A stretch of DNA of 15,017 nt from JAVBWO01 sp036677375 (GTDB taxonomy: Bacteria; Bacillota; Dehalobacteriia; UBA4068; UBA4997), in NCBI GenBank assembly GCA_036677375.1, contig JAVBWO010000009.1, positions 1 through 15,017 on the forward strand. Reading direction: 5' to 3'. Below the pieces are notes generated by a model, which saw only the letters and a list, made by a program, of their open reading frames with translations, was not told the DNA's origin and searched no databases. The position numbers and the translations under genes were made by a program. How positions within the stretch are numbered: position 1 is the stretch's first letter; each line of letters starts with the position of its first letter. Positions 1 through 6,804 of this stretch are shown one piece after another.

Positions 1-8
1 ATTCAGAC

Positions 9-49
9 AAAAACCAGCCTGACACCACTCGAAAAACGGCGCCAGGCTG
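9..49 (-). terminator. Intrinsic terminator of the minus-strand acyltransferase operon
   Basis: Read on the minus strand, a 12-bp stem (plus positions 15-26 with 38-49, two G-U pairs, 7-bp GC-rich outer part CAGCCTG/CAGGCTG) with an 11-nt loop is followed by a run of five T (plus A at 9-13). This is the standard rho-independent form. It lies about 140 nt after the stop of the acyltransferase gene. The stretch 50-186 between them shows no other recognisable feature. Confidence 0.75.
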
Positions 50-186
50 TGTAATTCTTTGATATCCTACGATAGGGCTTTTTATTCCGTGTCCGTCAAT
101 CTTGGCGCGGTACAGATACCGTAAGACAGAAGGGAGCTTTTTTATCTGATTGTGTTAATGGGAATGAAAAGCAACAACGGGTGAAG

Positions 187-1005
187 CTATCCGATCATCT
201 GGCCGTCGGATGGTGAGGAAATTTCTTTTGCCAATGACGACGGTGAAGTTTGTTCTCTGAGCGGTTGATCGCAAAAATCGGCCGCCGGAAGCTCATTTGC
301 GCCGGGGATATCGCCGCAAGCTTGAGCCATACGGTTGATCGAAGTATGGATCTCGTGATAGACTCTTTCTTTTTCCTGTTTGAAATCCTCCTGCCGGCCG
401 AAGTGGATGGCATCACCCGTGATGATCCGGCGCATCTTTTTACTGACATAGAGAGGTACGAAGGAGATGTGCTTACCGGTGCTTTTGTAATAATATTTTT
501 CCAAATGCAGAAACCCCTTGTACATTTTTCCCATTTCCCCTGAGGAGTTGGTATAGTCCACATCGGGAAAAAGGAGCAGGCTTTCGCCCCGTAATAAGGC
601 CGCTTCACTGGCTTCAATGGTATCCAGTACCTGACGGGTACCCCGGTAGACGGGAATGGCGCCCATAGAACGGATAAGGCGGGAGATATAGTAGGAGACA
701 GGCTTGGCAATGCAAGCCGCAACTTGATGGTTCCAGCCCAGCCTTTCAGTAAAAGTATAGTCCATAAATTGTCTATAACAGCTATTCTGCTCAAAAAAGG
801 CAAAATAAACTAAGATGCGCACCGGTTTTTGAAACCAAGCCATGATGGCAAGGGGACCGTATAGATTCTGATGGTGCGAAACATAAATAACAGGCGATAG
901 CATATTCTCTTTATCGATTACCCGCTGTTTGCGGGTAAAGAGCCGAAATAGAAAGCGGCTGCTTCTAAAAAATTTGCCGTAGAAGCCTTTTGTCAAACCG
1001 TTCAC
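187..1005 (-). CDS. PlsC-like lysophospholipid acyltransferase family protein
   Basis: A 272-residue protein with the block order of glycerolipid acyltransferases: an N-terminal basic/aromatic stretch, a histidine block near residues 41-51 (VSHHQNLYGP), IPVYRG at 117-122 and the FPxG-like block FPDVDY at 146-151, followed by a conserved-looking SGE...YKGF segment. Such enzymes move acyl groups from acyl-ACP or acyl-CoA onto a lysolipid or related acceptor at the inner membrane face. The usual H-x4-D catalytic pair is changed: after H44 or H45 the fifth position is Tyr or Gly, so either it belongs to a variant subfamily or acyl transfer is altered. It follows the glycosyltransferase by 7 nt and is surely co-transcribed. 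The GTG at 1005 directly abuts the AGGGG-like ribosome site; a TTG at 996 has better spacing, so the true start may be three codons later. Substrate unknown. Confidence 0.75.
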   Translation of the reverse strand: MNGLTKGFYGKFFRSSRFLFRLFTRKQRVIDKENMLSPVIYVSHHQNLYGPLAIMAWFQKPVRILVYFAFFEQNSCYRQFMDYTFTERLGWNHQVAACIAKPVSYYISRLIRSMGAIPVYRGTRQVLDTIEASEAALLRGESLLLFPDVDYTNSSGEMGKMYKGFLHLEKYYYKSTGKHISFVPLYVSKKMRRIITGDAIHFGRQEDFKQEKERVYHEIHTSINRMAQACGDIPGANELPAADFCDQPLREQTSPSSLAKEISSPSDGQMIG

Positions 1006-1012
1006 CCCTAAG

Positions 1013-2080
1013 TTATTTTATTTTACCTGTGAAGACCCAATGTAACTGAATCTGGTAGCTGATAACCGCAAGTCCCAAATCAATGATGATCTTCATAAAG
1101 GCTACATAACCGTTTAAGAGGGTGCTGGCAGCATAGATGAGTCCGTAGGAGGAAAGCAACTGAAAGAACCATAAAGTATAATATTTGGCAACGCTGATAG
1201 CAATTCGATTACCATTGCGGAATACCAGATTTTTGTTAAGAACAAAATTGCAAATGGAAGAAATAACGCGGGCGGAAACCGTTGCGATGAGAAGACGCTT
1301 GGCGACAGGCATATGGATCAGCACCACACTGTTTAAGATTACAAAGGTGCTGATATCAATAATAGCGGAAGCGCTGGAAGACAAGGTGTATCGGATAAAA
1401 CCGGAAATCAGCCGCAAAAAGATACGAAAAGAATCTTGAAACGAATTGTAATGGGAACCGCTGTTATTGTCATAATAAATGGTTTGGATGGGTTCTTCCA
1501 CAATGGGCGTATGCCGCCTTTTTGCTTCGATCAATACATTGATCTCGTAATCGAAACGCTCGCCCACCAGATCTGCCATCCAGGGCAGCGCCCCGGCAGG
1601 CAACCCCCGGAGCCCGGTTTGCGTATCCTTGAGATAAGAGCCGTAAAGCAATTGAAAGACCCAGCTGGTGGTGCGGTTTCCCAGGTAACTGCGGCGTGGA
1701 ACATTAGGAGCCGAAAAATCACGGGTGCCCAAAATGATTGCCGATTGATTTTCCGATAAGCGGTCAGCTATTTTACAAATATCTTTTGCGGAGTGCTGGC
1801 CGTCGGCATCGGCTGTAATGATGCCTTCTAGGTGGGGGAAGTGCTCTAAAAAATAGGCGATAGCGGTTTTAAGAGCCCGGCCCTTGCCGCGATTGACGGG
1901 GTGTATCAGTAAGGTGCAGTTCTCCAACTGGGCAATTTGTTGAAAAGTCTCTTTATATTCATTGCCGCTTCCGTCATCCACCACCAGAATATGGGGAGCC
2001 CCTTTGTCCAGCAAGCTTTTCACAAGGCTGGCCAAGTTAGGTGATGGGTTTAAGGCGGGAATGACAATCACACTGTGCAT
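1013..2080 (-). CDS. GT2 glycosyltransferase fused to GtrA-like membrane domain
   Basis: A 355-residue, two-domain protein. Residues 1-~215 are a GT-A fold family 2 transferase: the nucleotide-binding block VVDDGSG (33-39), NRGKG (63-67) and the metal-binding DxD in TADADGQH (D91, D93). Residues ~228-352 are a GtrA-like domain with about four membrane segments, including the RVISSICNFVLNKNLVF signature. Known proteins of this architecture transfer a sugar to a polyprenyl-phosphate carrier or help flip it, for decoration of wall polymers, glycolipids or teichoic acids; the sugar cannot be read from sequence. The ATG at 2080 has an AAAGGAGA site 8 nt upstream (plus 2089-2096). First gene of a two-gene operon with the acyltransferase, which points to a lipid-linked glycoconjugate. 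Confidence 0.85.
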   Translation of the reverse strand: MHSVIVIPALNPSPNLASLVKSLLDKGAPHILVVDDGSGNEYKETFQQIAQLENCTLLIHPVNRGKGRALKTAIAYFLEHFPHLEGIITADADGQHSAKDICKIADRLSENQSAIILGTRDFSAPNVPRRSYLGNRTTSWVFQLLYGSYLKDTQTGLRGLPAGALPWMADLVGERFDYEINVLIEAKRRHTPIVEEPIQTIYYDNNSGSHYNSFQDSFRIFLRLISGFIRYTLSSSASAIIDISTFVILNSVVLIHMPVAKRLLIATVSARVISSICNFVLNKNLVFRNGNRIAISVAKYYTLWFFQLLSSYGLIYAASTLLNGYVAFMKIIIDLGLAVISYQIQLHWVFTGKIK

Positions 2081-2110
2081 GCTCGCTCTCTCCTTTAACC
2101 AGTTAATATC

Positions 2111-2119
2111 ATTATAACA
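2111..2119 (-). promoter_or_regulatory. Probable extended -10 promoter of the GT2/acyltransferase operon
   Basis: On the minus strand TGTTATAAT (a TATAAT with the TG of an extended -10) lies about 30 nt upstream of the start codon. No good -35 hexamer sits 17 nt before it, which is tolerated with an extended -10. Confidence 0.45.
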
Positions 2120-2139
2120 TATTCCGAAGGTAAATTCTT

Positions 2140-2457
2140 CCTACTTAAATGCAGTTAAGCAAAAAATGTTCGGACATTTTTTGAGATTTAGAACTTTATG
2201 ATACCCAAATCATGGCATATTTACCATACTTTTTCAATTTATGACAACAATAAGCGAATTTTTATAAAAATTTAGTGAAATGAATATTCCCGGGAGTAAT
2301 AATCTATGAAAGAGGAGCTCTCCATCACCTTACGGTTATTCAATCAGGCGGCTATAACGGCTTGCGTATCCCTGAAAGTGCGGTTTCTTGGAAAAGATAT
2401 TGTCGCGGTCATAAAAAGCTGGTAAAATCACCTTAGGGAACGAAACGGCGGTGGATT
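2140..2457. other. Gene-poor intergenic region with AT-rich palindromes
   Basis: This stretch separates divergent genes. It holds a perfect 9-bp hairpin AAAAAATGT/ACATTTTTT with a TCGG loop (2161-2182), a perfect 16-bp palindrome AATTTTTATAAAAATT (2257-2272), and the small ORF at 2306-2425 listed separately. No known RNA family was recognised. The palindromes could be operators or simply AT-rich symmetry. Confidence 0.4.
2306..2425 (+). CDS. Possible 39-residue small ORF, unknown
   Basis: ATG at 2306 opens a 39-codon frame (begins MKEELSITLRLFNQAA) ending at TAA 2423-2425. A GGGAG purine stretch at 2292-2296 could act as a ribosome site at 9-nt spacing. A second frame through the same bases (+1) also stays open and reads GGYNGLRIPESAVSWKRY, so this may instead be a fragment of an older gene. 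No family recognised; it may well not be expressed. Confidence 0.15.
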   Translation: MKEELSITLRLFNQAAITACVSLKVRFLGKDIVAVIKSW

Positions 2458-2484
2458 TTGTTATAAATCACCAAAGTTTATAAT
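2458..2484 (+). promoter_or_regulatory. Possible sigma-A promoter of the M20 gene
   Basis: TATAAT at 2479-2484 lies 35 nt before the start codon. TTGTTA at 2458-2463 is the best -35 but leaves only a 15-nt spacer, so its strength is uncertain. Confidence 0.35.
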
Positions 2485-2518
2485 ATAAGTCACAATATAT
2501 ATATAAGGAGGCATTGCG

Positions 2519-3823
2519 ATGACGGAAGCAAGGATTCGGGATGATGTGCTAAAAGCGGTGGAAGAATTGACGGAAGAATTGATCCAATTAGTCTGTGACA
2601 CCGTGCGCATCCCCAGTATTAATCTGGTCTTGGCAGGTTCTGAGGCGGCAAGCGCCCGGGGCGGGGAAAGCGCCGTCAACCATTTTCTGGCTGGCTATAT
2701 GCAGGATATGGGGCTTTCGACTGATCTGTGGGAAGAAGAGCCGGGAAGAGCCAACCTGGTAGGGACCTGGCATGGAGTTGGCAAGGGAAGATCGCTCATT
2801 TTTAACGGCCATGTGGACGTGGTACCGCCGGGGGATTTAGCTGCCTGGACCCTTTGCGGCCCCTGGGACGGCGTGGTATCGGGAGGTAGAATTTGGGGCC
2901 GTGGCGCCGCCGACATGAAGGGCGGCAACGCCGCCGCCATTATTGCCTTAAAAGGGATCTTACAGGCCGGTTACAAGCCTTTGGGCAATATTTACTTAGA
3001 AGATGTGGTCGGGGAGGAAATGATGGAACATACCATCGGTACCAGCGCCGTGGTCAAACGGGGCTATACCGCCGATGCCGCCATCGTGGTGGAACCATCG
3101 GAACCGCCTTACCGTTTGGGCATTATTCCCGCCTGCTGTAATGTGGGATATATGGTCTGCACCATACCGGGAAAGGCCACGCACGCTTGCCTGCGGGATG
3201 AAGTCATCCGTCCAGGAGGCGCCGGAGCGGAGATTGGCGTATCTTCCATCGATAAAGCCGTTCTGATCTATCAAGGCTTAAGGCAGCTGGAAGAAGAATG
3301 GGGCCAAAGCAAGCATCATCCTCTTTATACCAGGCCGGGACATTTTACCATTCATCCCGGTGTTATTACCGGGGGCCCGACGGGCGCTTTCAGCATCTCG
3401 GCGGAAAGCCGGTTAGAATATTCCATCTGGGCGCCGCCTCAGGAAACGGAAGAAGAGATCAAAGGGGAGATTGAAACCCATATTGCCAGGATCTGCGCCA
3501 CCGATTCCTGGCTCAGGGAAAATCCACCCGTCATCCAATGGCCTGCCTTCTGGCCTTCCTATGATCTGCCGGCGGACGCTCCCATTTGCCGGGCGGCGGC
3601 GGCAGGTTACCGACTGGCCTTTGGGGAAGAACCGCGTTATTATGGTTTTGTCGGTTCCAATGACGCATCTTTCCTGAGTATGGCCGGTATCCCTACCATT
3701 ACCTGGGGGCCGGGTAATCTCAGAGTGGCCCACGCTCCCAACGAGTATGTGGAGATTGCCGATTTGGTGGACGCCGCCAAAGCGTATGCTATGACTATCC
3801 TAAATTGGTGCGGCGTGGCATAA
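2519..3823 (+). CDS. M20 family metallohydrolase (ArgE/DapE-like deacylase or peptidase)
   Basis: A 434-residue cytoplasmic zinc hydrolase of the ArgE/DapE/CPG2 type, which cleaves an amide bond in N-acyl amino acids, short peptides or carbamoyl compounds. Metal and catalytic residues are all in place: H98-x-D100 in FNGHVDVVP, D132 in WGRGAADMKGG, the E166-E167 pair (general base plus ligand), E192 in VVEPSEP and the C-terminal ligand H405 in AHAPNEY. H222 in the GKATHA segment is the histidine of the dimerisation (lid) domain, about residues 205-320. Length fits the TIGR01910-type group. Start ATG is supported by AAGGAGG at 2505-2511. The gene is monocistronic and converges on a sodium symporter, so a role in using an imported peptide or acylated amino acid is likely; substrate specificity cannot be read, and argE or dapE should not be assumed. 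Confidence 0.9.
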   Translation: MTEARIRDDVLKAVEELTEELIQLVCDTVRIPSINLVLAGSEAASARGGESAVNHFLAGYMQDMGLSTDLWEEEPGRANLVGTWHGVGKGRSLIFNGHVDVVPPGDLAAWTLCGPWDGVVSGGRIWGRGAADMKGGNAAAIIALKGILQAGYKPLGNIYLEDVVGEEMMEHTIGTSAVVKRGYTADAAIVVEPSEPPYRLGIIPACCNVGYMVCTIPGKATHACLRDEVIRPGGAGAEIGVSSIDKAVLIYQGLRQLEEEWGQSKHHPLYTRPGHFTIHPGVITGGPTGAFSISAESRLEYSIWAPPQETEEEIKGEIETHIARICATDSWLRENPPVIQWPAFWPSYDLPADAPICRAAAAGYRLAFGEEPRYYGFVGSNDASFLSMAGIPTITWGPGNLRVAHAPNEYVEIADLVDAAKAYAMTILNWCGVA

Positions 3824-3862
3824 AAAGAAAAATGATAACGGAAAATTTATCAAAAAATATTT

Positions 3863-3894
3863 AAAAACCCCGGCAGCTGGGCTGCCGGGGTTTT
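3863..3894. terminator. Bidirectional intrinsic terminator between convergent genes
   Basis: Perfect 10-bp GC-rich stem CCCCGGCAGC/GCTGCCGGGG (3868-3877 and 3881-3890) with a 3-nt loop, flanked by A5 on the left and T4 on the right. It can stop the plus-strand M20 transcript and, read on the minus strand with a T5 tail, the symporter transcript. Confidence 0.9.
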
Positions 3895-3909
3895 ACTCTG
3901 CTTTAGCAA

Positions 3910-3938
3910 GTTTCTCCGGAATATAATGCCGGAGAAAC
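3910..3938. repeat. Perfect 10-bp inverted repeat (hairpin) beside the terminator
   Basis: GTTTCTCCGG (3910-3919) and CCGGAGAAAC (3929-3938) enclose a 9-nt loop. No T tract follows on either strand, so it is not itself a standard terminator; it may protect a 3' end or be a dispersed palindromic element. Confidence 0.6.
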
Positions 3939-3945
3939 AAATAGC

Positions 3946-3962
3946 CACCCGCTATGCGGGTG
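3946..3962. repeat. 7-bp GC-rich inverted repeat
   Basis: CACCCGC / GCGGGTG with a TAT loop, 7 nt after the previous hairpin. It lies in the 3' untranslated part of the symporter transcript. No T tract follows. Confidence 0.5.
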
Positions 3963-4055
3963 AGGTTGAATGTTTAAGCGTGGTCTTGACTGTTTCATTA
4001 GGTTATTTTGTTATTTGGGTTGGCTGATTGATTTGGGGATTTGGAAACAAATTCT

Positions 4056-5852
4056 TTATTGCGCCTGTTTTTCTTCGGCAGGTTGACCGTCCTGAGCTTT
4101 CTTTAAACCGCGCACCCATTTTATGGTACGGCTGAGAATCCAAATGCAGATCAAAAGAATGCCGATGCCGTCTATGATAAAGAATCCATTAGTCAGCGTA
4201 CCGCCGATACCGCTTAAAGGCGGCCAGGAAGTAGGCGTACCGCCGCCGAGTTGTTTGACGGCTATGGCGATTAAGATCAGAGCGATACCGGTACCGATAA
4301 CGGCCAAGTCTTTCTTGGAGCTTTTTTCCGGTTTTTTCGTATTTTCAAAAATGGCCAGGAAAGCAGGACCGACACTGGAGGGATTATAAGGCTTCGACAA
4401 GCTCATGATCACATAGATCGCAACGGAAAGAATCAGCCCGATAAAGATGGCGGGGATGCCGGCAATGCCGGCGCCGTAGAACACTGCGGTGCCGCCGCCG
4501 GAACGGAACACTAAAACAAGGGTGACGATACCGCTGATAACGCAGCCCCAGAAAGCAGCGGGTTCCGTCATCCGTTTCCAATAGGTGCTAAGCAGGATCA
4601 AGGGAGTAAGAGAAGCGCACATGACCATCTGCGCCGTGATGGAGGTCATAAAGACACCGCTGTTGCGAACCAAAGGTGCAAAGCATAAGGCCGCGACAGC
4701 AATAATAGCGATAAAGACCCGGGCCATCTTGATCATTTCTTTATCGTTGGCATTTTTATTAATGAACCGTTTGTAGATATTTTTGGAAAGAATGGCGGCG
4801 GAGGCGTTTAGATAGGTGGAAACGGTACTCATGACCGCCGCGGCAATAGCCGTGATGAAAATGGCCACCCCGATGGCGGGCATTGCGTCATTGGCCATCA
4901 ACAGGATCACGGTATCGGTATTGGCAACCCCGGGATGCAGTATGGAGCCATACATGCCCATGATCACCATGATGCAGGCCCACATGGTCACGATGACCAA
5001 AAAGCCCAAAGCTGCCCGGCGGCCGTCCTTGATTGTTTTTGCCGCCAGCATTCGCTGCATGTAGCCTAAGTCGATGGGAATCCATAAGGAACCTGCCAGG
5101 CCCATGGAGATGAGACCCAAAGCGGTAACCCCTGTTGGTAAGGTGAATAAGTCGGTAAAGCCCGGCCACAGAGCGACTCCTTCGGCTGGTACCATGCCGC
5201 TATTGCCCAAAACAGCGGAGAAGAAGCTGGAGAAGGTGCCAAACTTGATGAAGACGGCAGGAACCAGGAAAGCCGTACCGGCAATGATGATGATCCATTG
5301 AATGACGTCGGTGAATACAACGGCATTCAAACCTCCCATCATGCAATAAGCCACGGTGATGACTGCCACCACGGCGCAGGCGATGATCAAAGGCACACCA
5401 AAGACGGTCTCAATGACCAAAGCACCTCCAAAAATGCAGATAGCGGTGCTGATGATGCCCCAGGCCACCTGCCAGATGCTAAGTAGGATAGTGATCCGGC
5501 CGCTTTTAGGAAAACGTTCTTCCCCCAGGTCAACCACCGTGGAAAAATTTAAGTAACGATAGCGGGTGCCCAGCCGGACTAAGAGGGGATAAATAAAAAT
5601 ATTGACCAGGATGAAATACCAGATCATGGGGGAGAGGCCAAGGATATAGCTGGTGCCGGCAATGCCTAATGTCTGCTGCGCATTAGCTAAGGTGGCCAGC
5701 ATGGTCATGGAGATCACGAACCAAGGCAGCCCCCGGGCTCCTAAAATGAAATCGCTGAAACTGTTTACCCTGTTTTTAAAATAGAAACCGAGATACACCA
5801 TAAAAATAAGATAAATGACTAAAACAATCAAAATCAGCGTAGTATTGCCCAT
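4056..5852 (-). CDS. Sodium:solute symporter family (SSF) transporter
   Basis: A 598-residue, very hydrophobic integral membrane protein with about 13-14 predicted helices. The N terminus (helix, then GFYFKNRVNSFSDFILGARG with the typical SSF 'F-x-x-ar' region, then helices with LATLANAQQTLGIAG) matches the Na+/solute symporter family (PutP, PanF, SglT relatives), which use the sodium gradient to import sugars, amino acids, carboxylates or vitamins. The soluble tail after the last helix is basic/acidic. Start ATG has AAGGAGG (plus 5860-5866) at 7-nt spacing. It converges with the M20 hydrolase and diverges from iorAB, so import of a peptide or amino-acid-related substrate is a reasonable guess, but SSF substrates cannot be predicted from sequence by eye. 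Likely controlled from the palindrome-bearing region around 6210-6243. Confidence 0.9.
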   Translation of the reverse strand: MGNTTLILIVLVIYLIFMVYLGFYFKNRVNSFSDFILGARGLPWFVISMTMLATLANAQQTLGIAGTSYILGLSPMIWYFILVNIFIYPLLVRLGTRYRYLNFSTVVDLGEERFPKSGRITILLSIWQVAWGIISTAICIFGGALVIETVFGVPLIIACAVVAVITVAYCMMGGLNAVVFTDVIQWIIIIAGTAFLVPAVFIKFGTFSSFFSAVLGNSGMVPAEGVALWPGFTDLFTLPTGVTALGLISMGLAGSLWIPIDLGYMQRMLAAKTIKDGRRAALGFLVIVTMWACIMVIMGMYGSILHPGVANTDTVILLMANDAMPAIGVAIFITAIAAAVMSTVSTYLNASAAILSKNIYKRFINKNANDKEMIKMARVFIAIIAVAALCFAPLVRNSGVFMTSITAQMVMCASLTPLILLSTYWKRMTEPAAFWGCVISGIVTLVLVFRSGGGTAVFYGAGIAGIPAIFIGLILSVAIYVIMSLSKPYNPSSVGPAFLAIFENTKKPEKSSKKDLAVIGTGIALILIAIAVKQLGGGTPTSWPPLSGIGGTLTNGFFIIDGIGILLICIWILSRTIKWVRGLKKAQDGQPAEEKQAQ

Positions 5853-6209
5853 CTTACAACCTCCTTCAAATGTTTTATGGCACGGCCCCTATGAAATTGT
5901 CATCAGCAGAAAGCCTTTGTTTTCACCCTCCTTTATGAAAAGATTTTTGCCTAAAACGGTCAAGGTGCCCATCCGCATATGCCCGGGCATTAGAAAAGAC
6001 ATGTGCCAAAGCAAAGCAAAGCTGCCGGGCAATAGGCACAGGCTACGGTGTTTCAAGGCGGGATGTTTCACTGTTTTCATGAGCGACACTTGAAAACGGT
6101 CTTACTATAATTCTTTTCTTGACGGTTTCCGGCTTTATGGGGAAGACTATATTTTGAAATCTCCGGACTGATCTACCGAAGATCAAACTGATCAAAATGA
6201 TGCACTCAT
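5853..6209. other. Long leader region of the symporter, no supported gene
   Basis: Apart from the ribosome site next to the symporter start, I see no convincing gene. It contains a perfect 12-bp palindrome ATGCCCGGGCAT (5979-5990) whose GCCCGG can also pair with CCGGGC at 6025-6030, three tandem CAAAG units (about 6007-6021), and an inverted repeat TGATCT-5 nt-AGATCA (6169-6185) followed by further GATCAAA copies. If transcription starts near 6205 (minus), this would be a ~350-nt structured leader. No known riboswitch class was recognised. Confidence 0.4.
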
Positions 6210-6243
6210 ATTATAATCATATCATAAAATATGATTTTGTCTA
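6210..6243 (-). promoter_or_regulatory. Putative symporter promoter overlapped by a palindromic operator
   Basis: On the minus strand TAGACA (plus 6238-6243) is followed after 16 nt by TATGAT, with a second TATAAT box a few bases on (plus 6210-6215). An 8-bp perfect inverted repeat, AATCATAT-6 nt-ATATGATT (6215-6236), lies over the spacer and -10, where a dimeric repressor would block RNA polymerase. No regulator gene lies next to it, so the binding protein is unknown. Confidence 0.4.
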
Positions 6244-6300
6244 TAATTTTCTGATTTTTATATTAATAAATATCAAATTTTCAAATATTTCGAAATTGGA

Positions 6301-6329
6301 TTGTTTTTTTAGACAGATTCTGCTAAAAT
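6301..6329 (+). promoter_or_regulatory. Putative iorAB promoter
   Basis: TTGTTT, a 17-nt spacer and TAAAAT preceded by TGC (extended -10). Transcription would run toward iorA with a leader of about 465 nt. It is back to back with the symporter promoter in a strongly AT-rich island (about 6200-6450). Confidence 0.4.
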
Positions 6330-6687
6330 AGAATTGATTTAATAGTTGAAACAGCAAATTTGCTTTTATGGCTATTATTGTGATTTTTGTCCTTTTAAAC
6401 GGCATTGCCATTGAAAATAGATATGTTTTAGAAACGGTATACATATAAATACTGTAAAGATGCGGCAGATATACATTATTTTAGAAAATGCAGGGGCCCC
6501 GTCCGCGGATGTGCGGGTCTCAGCAGAATTTTTCGGTCTTTTTGCTTTGATGCGAAACGAAATGACCTTTATTTTGGCTTGTCCCGGTTTTAGCCTATGG
6601 CGGAACCTGCTGTATGGGCGGAAAATAGGTGCCGTACAGAGGCCTCCTAAAGATATCTTATCTTGCCGACGGAGAAAGGAGGACGCG
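6330..6687. other. Leader or intergenic DNA before iorA, no supported gene
   Basis: About 360 nt with open frames on both strands (for example 6460-6765 plus, 6375-6776 minus), but none has a ribosome site at its own start or a recognisable family. GC content changes abruptly near 6490. I see no clear terminator-antiterminator pair or known leader RNA here. Confidence 0.4.
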
Positions 6688-6765
6688 ATGTTTTTTATTA
6701 TTCGTGTATCCGGAGTGAGGGTAAGTGCGCAAAAGAACCAAAAGAAGAGGAATGCTTTGGAGTAA
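6688..6765 (+). CDS. Possible 25-residue leader ORF upstream of iorA
   Basis: ATG at 6688 is preceded at 5-nt spacing by a full-strength ribosome site AAAGGAGG (6675-6682) and opens a 25-codon frame (MFFIIRVSGVRV..., very basic C-terminal half with KNQKKR) ending in TAA 34 nt before the iorA ATG. The site is stronger than that of iorA itself, which is unusual for noise. It could be a leader peptide, a small protein, or a leftover of a lost gene. No family recognised. Confidence 0.3.
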   Translation: MFFIIRVSGVRVSAQKNQKKRNALE

Positions 6766-6804
6766 ATCCAATTCAACGGTCATTTGTAAAAAGGAGTGAT
6801 GGAA

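Noticed and set aside
2878..3277. Long antisense and frame-shifted ORFs inside the M20, symporter, ior and SDR genes
   Set aside because: They are shadows of genes with complete active-site motifs, and have no ribosome sites or domains of their own.
5889..6089. 66-aa minus-strand frame in the symporter leader
   Set aside because: No ribosome site at its start and no family resemblance; composition looks random.
6375..6776. Open frames of 133 aa (minus) and 101 aa (plus, 6460-6765) before iorA
   Set aside because: They mirror each other, have no ribosome site at their starts and show no recognisable family. Only the last 25 codons of the plus frame have a proper ribosome site and are listed separately.
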